In this document: one piece after another, positions 12,001-22,000 of the stretch
Numbering within the stretch: position 1 is the stretch's first letter
Layout of the letters: each line of letters starts with the position of its first letter
NCBI GenBank assembly: GCA_946902875.1
Contig: OX336343.1
Location: forward strand, 4,515,754-4,579,753
Source of the DNA: Nematopogon swammerdamellus
Taxonomy: Eukaryota; Arthropoda; Insecta; Lepidoptera; Adelidae
Length of the DNA stretch: 64,000 bases
Direction of reading: 5' to 3'
Translations under genes and position numbers: made by a program
Notes under the pieces: model-generated
Database searches by the model: none
What the model was told of the DNA's origin: nothing
The model's input: only the letters and a program-made list of their open reading frames with translations

Positions 12001-15000
12001 AATAAATAATCGGTATTTATAAATTTGTCTCCAAGTTAAGCCGACTTTCATTGGATTAAGGTGTAAATGTAGGTTTATGGCAAATATATCAATAATAAAA
12101 AATACCTAGTTGCAATAGTTTAGGTTCAAAGGTTTAGGAGGTGAAATTTCTTTTCCCAAGAGCAAATTTGTATTGATAACTATGACATTAAGTGTGGTGA
12201 GTCTAATAATTTGGCCACCCACTGTACACCGGAATTTTTACATAATATACAGGTACATCACAAGTTGTCAGAATCACATCCTTACCTATAATAAAATCCA
12301 ACGTCTGCTTTCTGTCTGAGTGTCTGAGTGTCTGAGTGTATGTCTGTCTGTCCGCTTATAACTCGACAACCACTGAACCGATTTTAATAAAACAAAATTC
12401 TACGGATAGCTTGATTCTTCCCATCAACTTAGGCTACTTACTATCACGCTAAATGGCTTATGAGGTTAGCAGTGAAGTGAAATATGAGAGCGGGCGGAGC
12501 CGCGGGCACAGCTTGTGATAAATAAATATAATTAATGATGCGATATGAATGTTATTTATTAGTTATGCGATAACGACATGTGGTGGTTTGTGACAGAAAC
12601 CAGTAGTATTTGGGTATAATATAACTTCATACAATTTTATAGTAAAAATGTTTTCCCTTTTCGTGAAATGAAATCTGTCACAAATCAGCACATATGCGTG
12701 AAGTTTCTTGTTAGTTCTTCTTTGCTGTGATAATCGAACTGGCGGAATGTTACAATGTAAATATGACAAATCTGAGCGCAGTGTACTGCCAATAGATGCT
12801 AAATCAACAATAAACAATAAACAATCCTTTTAATCCTACAAACACACAGGAAAATAGTACACGCACACAATATAGGCTTATGTAAACACACACAATCTTA
12901 TCTCTTAGCAGTAGTGAAACTGCAAAGAGAAATAATTATGTTCAGTCTGTTAACCTTGCTCAAATAGATTTATTTCAACGGGCTGCCGTCTGACGCGCAT
13001 TGCCACCGAAGGCCGCTTTAGTTATGAATAACGTGACCATTTATTTTTTTACTCAAAACGGGACGCGGGACATTGATTCAAAAGAAAAAAAAACACATTT
13101 TTAATCAGTCTTTATTTATCAAATTGTATAACAAAAAAAAAAAAGGTTATTAAACGATGCTCAGTTATTTCTATATTTATCAGATGAACAAATTTGATGT
13201 AATGCAGCTGATGATGATTTTAAGTACGAATAAAATTCGTCGCGCATTTTTTTTTAATATTTACCTTAGTTATTAACATCACTTTAAAAGGACCGAGACC
13301 TGTAACTGGGTTTTTTGAGCCGTCCACATTCGTTCATTAAAGAAAATACTCTTTCTACTGGTGCATTTGTGCCAGGCAGAGATAAAATATATTCAATTAT
13401 ATATAATACAAAAGTTTTCATGTTTAAGATTGTTGGTGTGAAAGTGTTTGAATACTTCCACCCACCGATTTTCTGACGAAACATTTAAATTATTCCATTC
13501 GGTTACTTTTTGCGACGTGATGTAGTTTGAAATTAGTGAAAATTCGTCAAATACTTCTGTGTCTTTATTGCAGTCAATATATCCCTTTTCCATCAATACA
13601 TCTAATGCTTTTTGAACATCTTCCCATGTAATTACTTTTTTTAAATCTGACCAATAAAATATCTCCAATTCTGTATTAAAAAAACAAGTCCACTGTTCCA
13701 AACATTCACGACTTGTTTTGCGCGAAAACGGCGCTGCCCGCCATTTTCGTGCGATTTGTGAAAACGGGACAATTTTGCGTCCCGAAGCTTTTTTCGGGGA
13801 CACCGGGACGCAGAACCGAAAAAAGGGACGGTCCCGTTCAAAACGGGACGTATGGTCACGTTAGTTATGAACTACATATTGTTCACACTTTATCATTCCT
13901 CTATTAGCTTGACTTCGCTCGCTCATTCACAGTGGAAGCCGTATTCTTGGGGGTTACATTTTTAACCCAACGCCAAATAGCTAAGGTCAACAATAATAAG
14001 GGTCGAACAATAGCTAAGGTCGCAGTGACAGCAGGGCTCAGGGGGCCCTAACTCTCACAGTTTCCGTCAGTCAGTCGGCGTGTTTAGGTCCACTGCTGGA
14101 CATACGCCTCTCCAATTTTCCTCCAGTCCTGCTGGCCTTCAGCGGTACGAAAGCACTGCTTTCCGCCGACACAGCCGCCAGTGTAAGACATGGTTACTCT
14201 AACGGTTGTCATCTCTTCTTCGTCTGGGCTAACGTGCCCAACCCACTGCCACTTGAGCTGAGCCACCCGGTGTCCAATATCGACTACTTTGGCGCATCGT
14301 GGAATTGCCTCGTTACGCACAATATCACGTAGCGATATTCCCAGCATGGTTGTCACAGTTTAAATCATACAAATCATTGACTTCGACAAATGTCTTGTTA
14401 GATGTACCAGCTGGCTAACTAAAATTTTGATTTTTATTTATTTTTTCTTAATGAAAACCCGTATGGGTGGCCGTACCGTAGGACCAGACGTATTCGAAAC
14501 AGCCAAATCCGCCTCACCTCACGAAACCACGCTCGGTGAGACCAGTCCTGGATTTCCCATTAGGCCGTATAGGCCGCGGCAGGCCTCACGCACTCTATGT
14601 ACTTGCGCGCGCTAACTACCTACCGCCCGACGGGCCGCCGGCGAGCCTAATTCAGTGGAAATTCGTCGCGAAGCATACCTACACGCGCTCCCACGCAACT
14701 GCGTGCAGCTGCAAAGCAATAATCACTCGATCGTTTAGGTATATTTTCGCACGCAGGGATTGGCGACAAGAAGCATTAGGCTATTAAAGCCGTAATTATG
14801 GAACTTTTTCTATGGAGAGATTTATCTGTTACGAAGTAACTATTAAGTAATTTGTGGCCGCGGCCTAGGGGCGGCAAACTTCAGGAGGCGGCAGATTTCC
14901 GAAGGCACTAATGAATATTACAAGTTATACTTGCGTTTTGGTATATGTAAGCCGTTAAGTTCGTGCGCGATTATGGACTAAATACTCAAGCAAGTCACTT

Positions 15001-18000
15001 GTGGATAGAGTTTTCGATCTATTAAATGCTAAATATCATTTGGGTAAAAGTTTTAAGTCCCCTGCCATTGAACAGTACAAGTCCGGCACTGAGTGAGACA
15101 CTATCAGTGGCGGGGCAAGACCTAAATTTGATGTGGGCAAGATACATTTTGTGAAAATGGATTCTATGGATTTTCACAAATCAAACAATTTTGTCAGCAT
15201 ACCTTTCGTCGATAAAAGTAAAAAAAAGCCGCCAAGTGCGAGTAGGACTCGCGCACCAAGGGTTCCGTAATATCACACTCACTGGCGGCTGGTTCTAAAG
15301 TGCGCTCGTGCGCCGCACTACCATACCACGAGAAGTCTTCACTTCACTCAAAATAAATAATATCTACAATATACCTACATTAAAACCATAAAGATCGTAC
15401 TCCAAATAAATACGATTGTGAATTCGACCTTATTTTATAGATCACAAGACACTTTTTTGCGAGTAAACGCGCGCCCCGTGCGGAATCGGAGAGCGCACGC
15501 GGGTCTCCCATGCTGAATGTATGGAGATCGGCAAAACACCGCTGGCGCGTGAGACAAAAGATACTTCATAGAAACAGTATGGGCCGAAATGGAGTTCTGC
15601 GTGCGGCGCACGAGCGCCAAACTAGGACGCTATATCGTGAATAGCCGCGCGTGCGACGCGTCGCTTCGCGAGCGATTCGTTTTGCACGAGTCCGTCTGTC
15701 TAGTAGCTAGAGTCAGCGCGCTGTCATGTGATGTCACATACCCGTTAGCGCGCGAATATTTAAAATGGGATATGGTTAGGTTTTGTGTTTTCTGTGTGAT
15801 ACTGTGAATTAAGTGGTGCCGATATTTGCCTAAGCGTTGGTTAAAGGTAAGGCTTTACAATCAGGTGATCCCGGGTTCAATTCCTACTTTTCAAATGCTT
15901 TTATTTCTTTTTTATATTTTTTTTTAAGTATTTTTGGGGCATTACTACTGTTTTCTTTTTTAAAGCTGCAGTAGTGTTGTGGTCTATGGATGTGTTCATA
16001 AAGGTACTAAAATTAGTTAAAAAAGTTCTTTGGATTTCTTTTCTTGTTTTTTGCAACTCATTGAGTGTCTTGAGAATATTCATACTAGGTACGTACATAA
16101 TTATTAAACGCAGACATTTAAAAAATTCGGAAGTCCCGATCTTAAAATAACATGAGGGGAATGTGTTGGGTAATTTGGTATTTAAGTAGGTAGGTACTTA
16201 GCGCACTACCGGTCACTGAAGTCACCAGCCGCCACTGATCACACAATAATATTTTTATTATGCATGTCCAAAAATAATTGTGTTTTTTTCGAGGTTTTTT
16301 TGGAAAATCACTAAACGTTTAAATAAACACCACAGCATTGGCTTGACTGTTAGGCGTTCGTTCGTGTAGTAATATACTAAAATATATTTTTAATAAAATA
16401 CATAACTACAAATTTTACAATTTTCAGATTTTTCCTTTACTTGTGCTGTGAGACCTTGCTTCTCACCTTTCAAGATTCTAGGTAACGGGAAATACTCTTC
16501 CCGTTAGTAGTAGTCTTTTGATTTGCTTAGAGTGAGTTTGTGAGTATTAAAAAATTTGACATAAATGGCCGTATCTTTTGATTGCTTTGATTTAGAAGCT
16601 TATATTTTCTACACCTCGAAGGGATCGCAGACCTTAGTATTTCATATTAATTCCAATTTGATATTTTGATCCATTCTTGAGAAAAGATTAGTTCTCTCAA
16701 AAGCCCAATGTCAACATAACAACAAAAGGGTGTTCAGTATCTCTGCGACGAGTGTTGTTTTTTTTATGGAAACTAACACGGTTGGCTACATCGCCTACAA
16801 CATCCGTGATGTCATGCCATAACACTGGGTGAACTAGGTGCCATGTCAGTGCTTCCCTTCATTTCGTGTCGGCCACACTGAACGGGACGAAAAATGCGAA
16901 CTATTTACATAGCCGTTTCGGCCGACGTTTCATTCACGTTCACCGATGTTGCGAATTTTTAAGCCTGTGTCTTGTTTTGTGGCCAGTTATTTCTCTCTTG
17001 GCTAATAGAATAGCGGATAAAACATTACGTTTGACTTATTCAAGAGTGATGAGACCAATTGAACTCTGAACAGTGACTTCACTATTAAAGTGATCTTTAT
17101 ATGTCCGCAAGCGCTGGCGGCGTCCTTCGGTTCATTCTTTCCCAAATTTTTTAAATGCAACGCCATCCGTATATCTGTATTGTATGAATAGAATAGAATT
17201 GTTATTTATATATAGCTTCTATATAGATCATTTATACATAGATAGATAGATAGAAATACTTTATTGCTCCAAAAAACATGGCAAAGGCGGACTTATCCCT
17301 TACAGGGATTTCTCCCAGTCAACCTTTGGATGTTTGAGAGTCGTATGTTGCGAGATATAAGTAGGTAGTAGCAAAAGACTTGAGTGTGGGAATGTAAAAT
17401 ATAATATAAGGAAAATAACTATAATAATATTATACTATAATATACACTACATATAAGTACATACTAGTTAATTAAACGTATAAATTACTATTTATAGATT
17501 AAATTAAATACATATGAATTACAATTTATATAATACATAATACCTAAATATATACATACATACTTGTCCATTCAGAATTAAAGGATTTTTTAGCTTTTGA
17601 CTTCACACTGACGGAGATAGTACAACTTTATGTGTTTTTTGAATAACGGAAGCGACTTGCAGTGCCGTATACAGTGAGGTAGTAGATTCCACAGCCGAGC
17701 TGCGTGCACAGAAAAGGAGTTTGTGTAATATCCAGTTTTGTGTAATATACATTATTGTTGCGTAAAAATAATTTCATACAAATTTTCAATAATAATACAA
17801 AAATAATTTACAATAATAATTAAAATTTTCATCATAAAATAAAATAAAACATTCAATTAATCCATTCGTTATGTCCGCTTATAACTTGAGAATCTTCAAG
17901 CCGGACTGGCACCTCCTCAGGGGTGAAATTCAGGCCCGTCTCTGGAGTAACAGGTGTCCGGGGCAAACACAAACCGCCCCCGCTCGCGGCGCGTGAAGCC

Positions 18001-19065
18001 GCTGGACGGTCCCCGCGCGTGAGTTGCCTTTCCGGATACATTCCGATAAGTTTGTTTAAATCGCTCGCCGCCCCGCTCGCCGCTCACCGCTGCCGCTCGA
18101 GCGATTCGCTTGCACCGTGGCATTGCCGTCAGTGACTGACAGTTGCAGGGAGGCCAAGGTCAGACTGGTATGTCGCAGAAAATCGACTCTCAGGTAACCC
18201 CGAGTCCAGACCGCGCAATATACTTATGGGCAATACTGAAGAACGCAAACTTGCGCCGCGTCATCCCGTGTCTTTTTTACGTCATGTAATTTTAGAGAAA
18301 GCTTAGGCGGCGGAGGCGGCGGAAAACCTGTGTGGCTTAACAAACGGAGCGACTACGGCGCCCCTCTAACGCAGGGCTCCCGGGTCGCCCGCCTCGCTCG
18401 CCCCGCCCTCGAGACGGCCCTGGTGAAATTGGCTGCGCCTGAGGCTTCGACCTCGGGCGCACCCACCCAGTTCGGAACCAATAGAAAAAACCTAATTTGT
18501 GATTTGCACCAATACATTCTAACATGTCTATAGATTGGTTAAAGGCTGATGATTGTAATGTTAAATAATCTATTGAATAACCGAAGAAATTATTATCATC
18601 ATATCTTCGCAGGTCACGAACTTAGCACAAAGAACTTAGAAAAAAAACTTCACCGAACCACAGATCAAAAGCATCCAGCTCCATTGCAAGTAGGAGAATG
18701 TTTCAAGTTAGACCAGCGAGTGAATATTTTTGCTCTCTTACAGCGCGCTATAGACAGCTTCGGGTAAAATATGGTTAGAGGAAATTCTATATTCTTTGAC
18801 AAAAAAAAATTTGCTAGATAACTGGTGTAAAACTCTGCAGACACAGGTTAGTGTTGTATAACGCGAGCACTGCCGCAGGTTCGCGCCGGAGATGTCGCGC
18901 TACCACATGCTGCACCACCGGCCGGAGAGAGTGAACCAGAACCGGTTCAAAATACTGCGCCAGAACGAGGGCCACCACCGGCAGGACGGCCTCAACTCGC
19001 TCAAGTACGCCTCCCTCACCTTCCGCGCCCTCAAGCTCTACACCCTCGTGCGAGTCAAGTTATGA
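3057..19065 (+). CDS. Beta-1,4-galactosyltransferase family (probable beta-1,4-GalNAc-transferase), four exons
   Basis: Exons 3057-3490, 7006-7203, 8481-8639 and 18879-19065 have GT/AG borders, all in phase 2, and give 325 codons. The product is a type II Golgi enzyme that adds a beta-1,4-linked sugar to GlcNAc-ended glycans. Residues 1-11 are cytosolic and about 12-29 form the signal-anchor (ISILQIIFVALVIVAIRG). The catalytic domain shows FxNRxxQL-like FRNREEQL, the FVIEQ strand, the DVD metal motif (182-184), LPYDELVGG (214-222), NGFSNKYEGWGAEDDD (235-250) and the C-terminal M274/H277 pair matching Mn ligands of vertebrate beta4GalT1. Leu219 sits where beta4GalT1 has Tyr289, a position that controls Gal versus GalNAc donor use, so GalNAc is inferred. 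GWGAEDD replaces the usual GWGGEDD. ATG 3057 was chosen because the anchor follows at once. Introns 1 and 3 are TE-rich. Whether it is the A or B paralogue cannot be told. Confidence 0.9.
3552..4060 (+). pseudogene. LINE RT fragment in intron 1
   Basis: A 5'- and 3'-truncated reverse transcriptase piece in sense orientation within intron 1 of the glycosyltransferase gene. It has YGFRKTRSTGDLL, the catalytic-strand ALDISKAFDRVWH, GVTQGSVLSPTLF and SYADDST, which are RT motifs 2a to C of a Jockey/CR1-superclade LINE. The frame is open across the fragment but lacks the endonuclease and thumb. The family is common in Lepidoptera as far as I recognise it. Confidence 0.8.
4112..4363. mobile_element. 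Small inverted-ended element with GC-rich core
   Basis: The two ends are inverted: CTAGCTTTTACCCGCTGC at 4112 and its counterpart (CCGCGGGCAAAAGCTAG) ending at 4363. The core (about 4150-4330) is a degenerate GC-rich simple array of GGCGCGG and GGGACGG units. That array generates long spurious ORFs on both strands, which are not genes. The same ends bound the larger element at 36897-38219. The class is unknown: the CTAG end recalls lepidopteran Helitrons, but inverted ends do not fit that class. Confidence 0.55.
4740..6250. repeat. Large foldback structure with mirror-image satellite core
   Basis: Outer arms are inverted copies: about 5026-5084 (contains GTACAAATACGTCTATC) is complementary to about 6003-6062. 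The wider arms share GACGTCAC-type GC-rich stretches (4793, 6183) and Cys-free AT-rich filler. Inside, a satellite of roughly 120-130 bp runs in one direction from about 5215 to 5460 and in the opposite direction from about 5470 to 5868, meeting at a TTACTACTAGTAAC-type palindrome near 5450-5500. Part of the left arm (GGGCTGTATCTCTTGAACCG, 4856) recurs at 41869. No coding region. It lies in intron 1. Confidence 0.6.
6440..6575 (-). pseudogene. CR1-type LINE, C-terminal RT remnant
   Basis: Read on -, the segment encodes LRGHSLKL...HFLNNKIVNSWNKLPEEVI, the C-terminal signature of insect CR1-like ORF2 proteins; the same signature occurs in the large element at 31687-32544 and at 23330-23420. Only this tail remains. 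The flanking + strand reading (6297-6527) is a shadow. Confidence 0.7.
6617..6969 (+). mobile_element. 5'-truncated RLE (R2-superclade) LINE copy, intron 1
   Basis: Nearly identical to the 3' end of the elements at 24974-31438 but in the opposite orientation. It keeps the last 60 or so codons (GARGLPAKSLYSLFKNLGL...GGFPAS, ending TAG at 6799-6801) and the whole 3' UTR to CCACACCTTC. One replacement is visible (Pro to Arg after NLGL). 5' truncation with an intact 3' end is typical of target-primed reverse transcription. It ends 36 bp before glycosyltransferase exon 2. Confidence 0.88.
7204..8480. other. Intron 2 of the glycosyltransferase gene
   Basis: Contains a CpG-rich block (about 7370-7570) with long opposing ORFs that are composition artefacts, then AT-rich sequence. 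Near 8335-8425 there is a repeat ending in GGTACGGCTCCCTAAAAA that resembles a common lepidopteran repeat tail. No gene is visible. Confidence 0.5.
8811..9504 (-). mobile_element. piggyBac-like element, decayed
   Basis: The 694-bp segment is bounded by TTAA on both sides (8807-8810 and 9505-9508), with short inverted ends CACCCTCAG and CTGAGGGTA, which fit the piggyBac TTAA rule. A subterminal perfect palindrome lies at 8826-8866. On -, 9079-9333 keeps a Cys-containing C-terminal segment (YTKCSVCEVIMCK) that resembles the Cys-rich tail of piggyBac transposases. The catalytic part is gone. It lies in intron 3. Confidence 0.6.
9580..10014 (-). mobile_element. hAT element relic with 8-bp TSD
   Basis: A perfect 8-bp duplication CGCTAGAC flanks the element (9572-9579 and 10015-10022). 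Ends are inverted: CAGGGTTTCTCAAAC and TTGAGAACCGCTG. On -, 9659-9847 encodes YLKEDFSELNSIRNQFL...LTSEEIESLIELRCD, matching the segment of ZBED5/SCAND3-type hAT transposases near the C-terminus. Everything else of the transposase is missing, so it is non-autonomous. Confidence 0.75.
10160..10388 (+). mobile_element. RTE-like LINE 3' end
   Basis: An in-frame C-terminal remnant reads RSVGRPPARWTDDLKKVAG, then WMRRAEDRMWWRALGEAYVQQW and a TGA stop, followed directly by a (TGA)n tail at about 10368-10388. This is the end of RTE-like LINE ORFs, which have almost no 3' UTR. The rest is truncated. Confidence 0.75.
10471..11069. mobile_element. pogo/Tigger-like MITE
   Basis: A 599-bp non-coding element flanked by TA dinucleotides (10469-10470, 11070-11071). 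Ends are inverted: CAGCAATACCTCGCTTTACG on the left and CGTAAAGCGGGGTATTACTG on the right, with further CGCGTAAAGCGGGG repeats inside the right end. TA duplication and these termini resemble Tigger/pogo elements. No transposase remains. Confidence 0.72.
11747..12224. mobile_element. Tc1/mariner-type MITE with very long inverted repeats
   Basis: A 478-bp element flanked by TA (11745-11746, 12225-12226). Terminal inverted repeats start CAGTGGGTGGCCAAATTATT and extend about 180-200 bp per arm with roughly 90% identity by eye, leaving a short AT-rich centre. No coding capacity. The TA target and CAGTGG-type termini fit Tc1/mariner. Confidence 0.85.
12279..12520 (+). repeat. Lepidopteran interspersed repeat fragment
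   Basis: Begins with AAAATCCAACGTCTGC and a short TGTCTGAG microsatellite, continues with ACTGAACCGATTTTAATAAA and ends GGAGCCGCGGGCACAGCTT, which resembles the right ends of the elements ending at 4363 and 38219. A related beginning occurs at 58486. No coding potential. Confidence 0.55.
13029..13863 (-). mobile_element. hAT element with 8-bp TSD and decayed transposase
   Basis: An exact 8-bp TSD GTTATGAA lies at 13021-13028 and 13864-13871. Inverted ends read TAACGTGACCAT and ATGGTCACGTTA. On -, about 13284-13710 encodes the C-terminal part of a hAT transposase, including the dimerisation motif LSLPGTNAPVERVFSLMNE. One frameshift near 13390-13400 separates the two readable segments, and the N-terminal zinc finger and most of the catalytic region are missing. 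It lies in intron 3 of the glycosyltransferase gene. Confidence 0.85.
14076..14350 (-). pseudogene. LINE (RTE-like) C-terminal remnant
   Basis: On -, reads VAQLKWQWVGHVS, then GGKQCFRTAEGQQDWRKIGEAYVQQW. The same family occurs at 41018-41255 (-) and 44860-45005 (+). This is the C-terminal tail of an endonuclease/RT LINE ORF; frame damage is present around the middle. Confidence 0.72.
14540..14800 (+). repeat. Interspersed repeat, family B (copy 1)
   Basis: The block CTCTATGTACTTGCGCGCGC...GCAGCTGCAAAGCAATAATC recurs inverted at 56885-57165. Both copies carry TTCGCATGCAGCGATTGGCG-like ends. It is non-coding despite open frames; length and lack of coding fit a SINE or MITE. Confidence 0.6.
15280..16236. 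mobile_element. Probable hAT-like non-autonomous element
   Basis: Ends are inverted: CACTGGCGGCTGGTTC on the left and ACCAGCCGCCACTG on the right. Flanks are ATCACACT (15272-15279) and ATCACACA (16237-16244), a 7-of-8 match that fits an aged 8-bp duplication. The 957-bp interior has no recognisable transposase; it holds CpG-rich sequence and a tRNA-like promoter motif near 15825-15884. Confidence 0.55.
15820..15893 (+). other. tRNA-like RNA polymerase III box pair (pseudo-tRNA or SINE head)
   Basis: TTGCCTAAGCGTTGG resembles a Pol III A box and GGTTCAATTCC (15874-15884) is a B box, about 36 nt apart as in tRNA genes. The T stem pairs poorly and no full cloverleaf is convincing, so this is more likely a tRNA-derived relic than a functional tRNA. 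Confidence 0.3.
16742..16945 (+). repeat. Interspersed repeat, family A (copy 2)
   Basis: Second copy of the repeat at 2527: TTTTATGGAAACTAACACGG...CATAGCCGTTTCGGCCGACG. It lacks the right half seen at 2712-2875. Confidence 0.7.
17230..17740 (-). repeat. Probable LINE 3' region, antisense
   Basis: A (GATA) microsatellite followed by GAAATACTTTATTG and GGCGGACTTATCCCTTACAG has the style of an antisense LINE 3' UTR; a related sequence (AGACGGGCTTAAAGCC) lies in a POLN intron at about 47540-47610. No coding domain can be recognised. Confidence 0.4.
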
Positions 19066-22000
19066 TCGCCGAGCCACGTTCCACTCCTCATTGTATCGTG
19101 TGTCGTGCGAGTCGTCAAGCGCACTCGAACTAAACTCACATAATTCAGGAAGATTTCATTTTAAAGAAATCTCAACACTTTCGGCGGCTGTAAGATAATG
19201 TTGGATATGCATTTAGCGGCATTGAAAATCAACGTACTGTCACATTATAACATCAACAGTTTACAACTGCAGCCGTTACAACCTCTGAACGTGTTAAAAG
19301 AAATCTTTATGATTTCTCAAATGGAAGTCATGTCAGTTTAGTTTTGGGAATGTGAATTACTACCTTACCAAAGAAAAAATTCTACTTGTTATAATGGAGA
19401 TGCTTCATGTGATGTGGCAAAGACGAACTGATAAGATTTGTTTCATACGTTCGTTCGTATACCACTTTGAATTTAAGTATAGAAATATTTTTCTTTAGTA
19501 GTTCCATTTTAGAGTGTTTTCATTTTACAAAGGCACGAGGGGTATGAGGTGGGAAGTGGTGTGAGACCGCGCGGGGCTCAGTAGGGAACTACTCGGTTCG
19601 ACGGAGCGACGCGCAGACGTGTAGAACGTGTGTACCGACCGGGCACCAAGTTCGTTCTCTACTGAGCTCCGCGCGGTCGCCTCTCGCACCACTTCCTACC
19701 TCGTACCCCTCGTGCCTTCGTAAAATAATATCGAATCGAGAACTATTTATGTTCTCACAGGCACTTCAATTTTGTCAATACTCATGGGATATAAAGCACG
19801 TACTCGCTTTATATATTTTTTTAATTAGAAATGATTTTTGATAAGCCAATGATTTTCGCTTTGCATTTTTCTAATTAAATATATATTATGTTCGTATTGT
19901 CCACCACTCGAGACGCTCCTGCTATTTGTGTCATAATTTGTTTGTCTCTCTCGAATATTCCCACTCCACAATTGTGCAATTTAAAGGTTATAATGAATGT
20001 GAATTGGAGCCGAACGAAAATATGCTGTCGACAGACGTTTAAAGCGTAAGATGAAATTTCGCGACGCGTCAAAAGAATTTTATTTGGCGTCTATTAGGAC
20101 AATTGATTCGGTAGATATCCAATTGAGGGAATTGAAGTAGGCACCCAGTTAGTGGGTGAGAACAATACCTCGTCCTGCTGTGCTGTGACATGTGGCCTAT
20201 ATGGAATATATTTATAGGGAATGTTGTCGATAACTGATATAATGATAGTTATATATATATACATTTGTAGTCGCACGCTGGGAGTCGAAGCAACAGAAAG
20301 CATGAGGCGAGGTGATTAGGGTAAAGAGGGTTCAATTGTAAACGGCACTGGATCTCTAATCTAATTAACATATAGCCAACATATTTTTTACTTAGTTTTT
20401 AGTTTTTAGTATTTTTTAGTTATAGTTTTTTATTTTATTTGATAGGTAGTTTATGTTTATTTAATCATTTTAATTTATTAATGTCAAATTTATATTAATT
20501 TTTAAAATTAATATTAAAAAAAAAAGTTAATAATTAAATTAACATATATATACACAATCACCTTGGGAGTACATTGATGATCGTAGACCAATAACGCATT
20601 GATATAGGCGGCTACTGTTCGCTGAAAAAAAACATTCAATTAGCAAATTAAATACGTGCTAGGCAGTGCCGCGCCCAGAGATCTGTCCATTCGTGGCTGC
20701 GAAAGGTTTAACCTTCTCATTTATTCAAAGATTTGCATAGCTTTATTACTTGAAGAGATAAAGCATTTAGTTAGATAGGATATTTTGATATTTCAATATT
20801 TATAATATCAAAAAGTGTCGTCTATATTGAAAAATGTGTTCCCAAATATTTTTGTGGCGAATTTGTATTTTTGATCTGATTTGATAATTACTTTATCCTT
20901 CCACGTGATGTCTGCCCGAAACCAAATCGTCCCTCCCATGCTAAAACGACGAATGTGCAAAAAGGTCATTCTGAGATAATAGTTGTCAAAGTTTGGTGCT
21001 AAAATAACCAATTTTACAAATTCGTGACTATGTCATGGCTAAAATTCAAGAACTTAAAAATTATTCAAAATTATCATACAATTATTTCACGAATAATAAA
21101 CATTAGTGTGTTTGGCACAGAAAAATCGAAAAAAGTCACATTCGTTATTATTTTCACAACAAAATATCTCTGAGTACCTGAGTACCTGAGTACTGATAAT
21201 TTAGAGATTCGTGACTTTGGCATTGCAAAGATTTAATAAAAATTTATGAAACTACATCAAAAGGTAATTTTCGCCAAAATTGCACATTCGTCGTTTTAGC
21301 ATGGGAGGGACGAAATGGTATCTGCACCGGGATCTATTTACTGTATGTATTATATATAGATATTCAATCCTCCGGTATGGCACCTACCTTCTCAGATATG
21401 ATATTGGCTGGTCGGAGCATGTGCTTTGGCCCCCACTGACTCAGATACCCATACCGGATTACATAAAAAAAATTCAATGTGCCAAATCTTGCCCGTCAGT
21501 ACAATGATTAAATGTTTTGTAACTCTGCTACATTTACATATTTATTTATCTATTTCCATCTATTTCCTCGCAAGTAAAGCCTGGGGTTTTTCAAAAGTGG
21601 TGTGAAAAGGCTCCTGTCAGGCCGGCATTGCGTTCGCAATCCCCTTGCATCACAGAATTTTCATGGGCATCGTTAAACACCTACTTTTAGGTGAAACAAT
21701 ACCACATGTCGCGTTATTTTCTCTCAAAAAGTCGGTCGATTAATCTGTCTTTTTATAAAGTTAATTCTATACAACTCGCTATAGTTACCGCTTCGCTTCT
21801 ATGTGCAAGTTTATTGGCAATTTTGTTAAAAAATTTATAATACTATGTATAGTTAGGTAAAGCTGTATACTCGGCTGCATTAGTATAGTGATGATAATCA
21901 ATTTTAGTGAATGTAAAAAAACTTCAGTAGTATTTTTGGTTGTTTGTTTTTTGTTTTTCAATTCAGCAAACCTTGCTTCTATAACGAGTGATTTTCTTAG

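Noticed and set aside
13713..13907. Small + frame overlapping the hAT element
   Set aside because: Antisense shadow of the hAT transposase remnant and its terminal repeat.
15820..15893. Functional tRNA gene
   Set aside because: A and B boxes are present, but the T stem and acceptor stem do not pair well. Kept only as a low-confidence tRNA-like relic.
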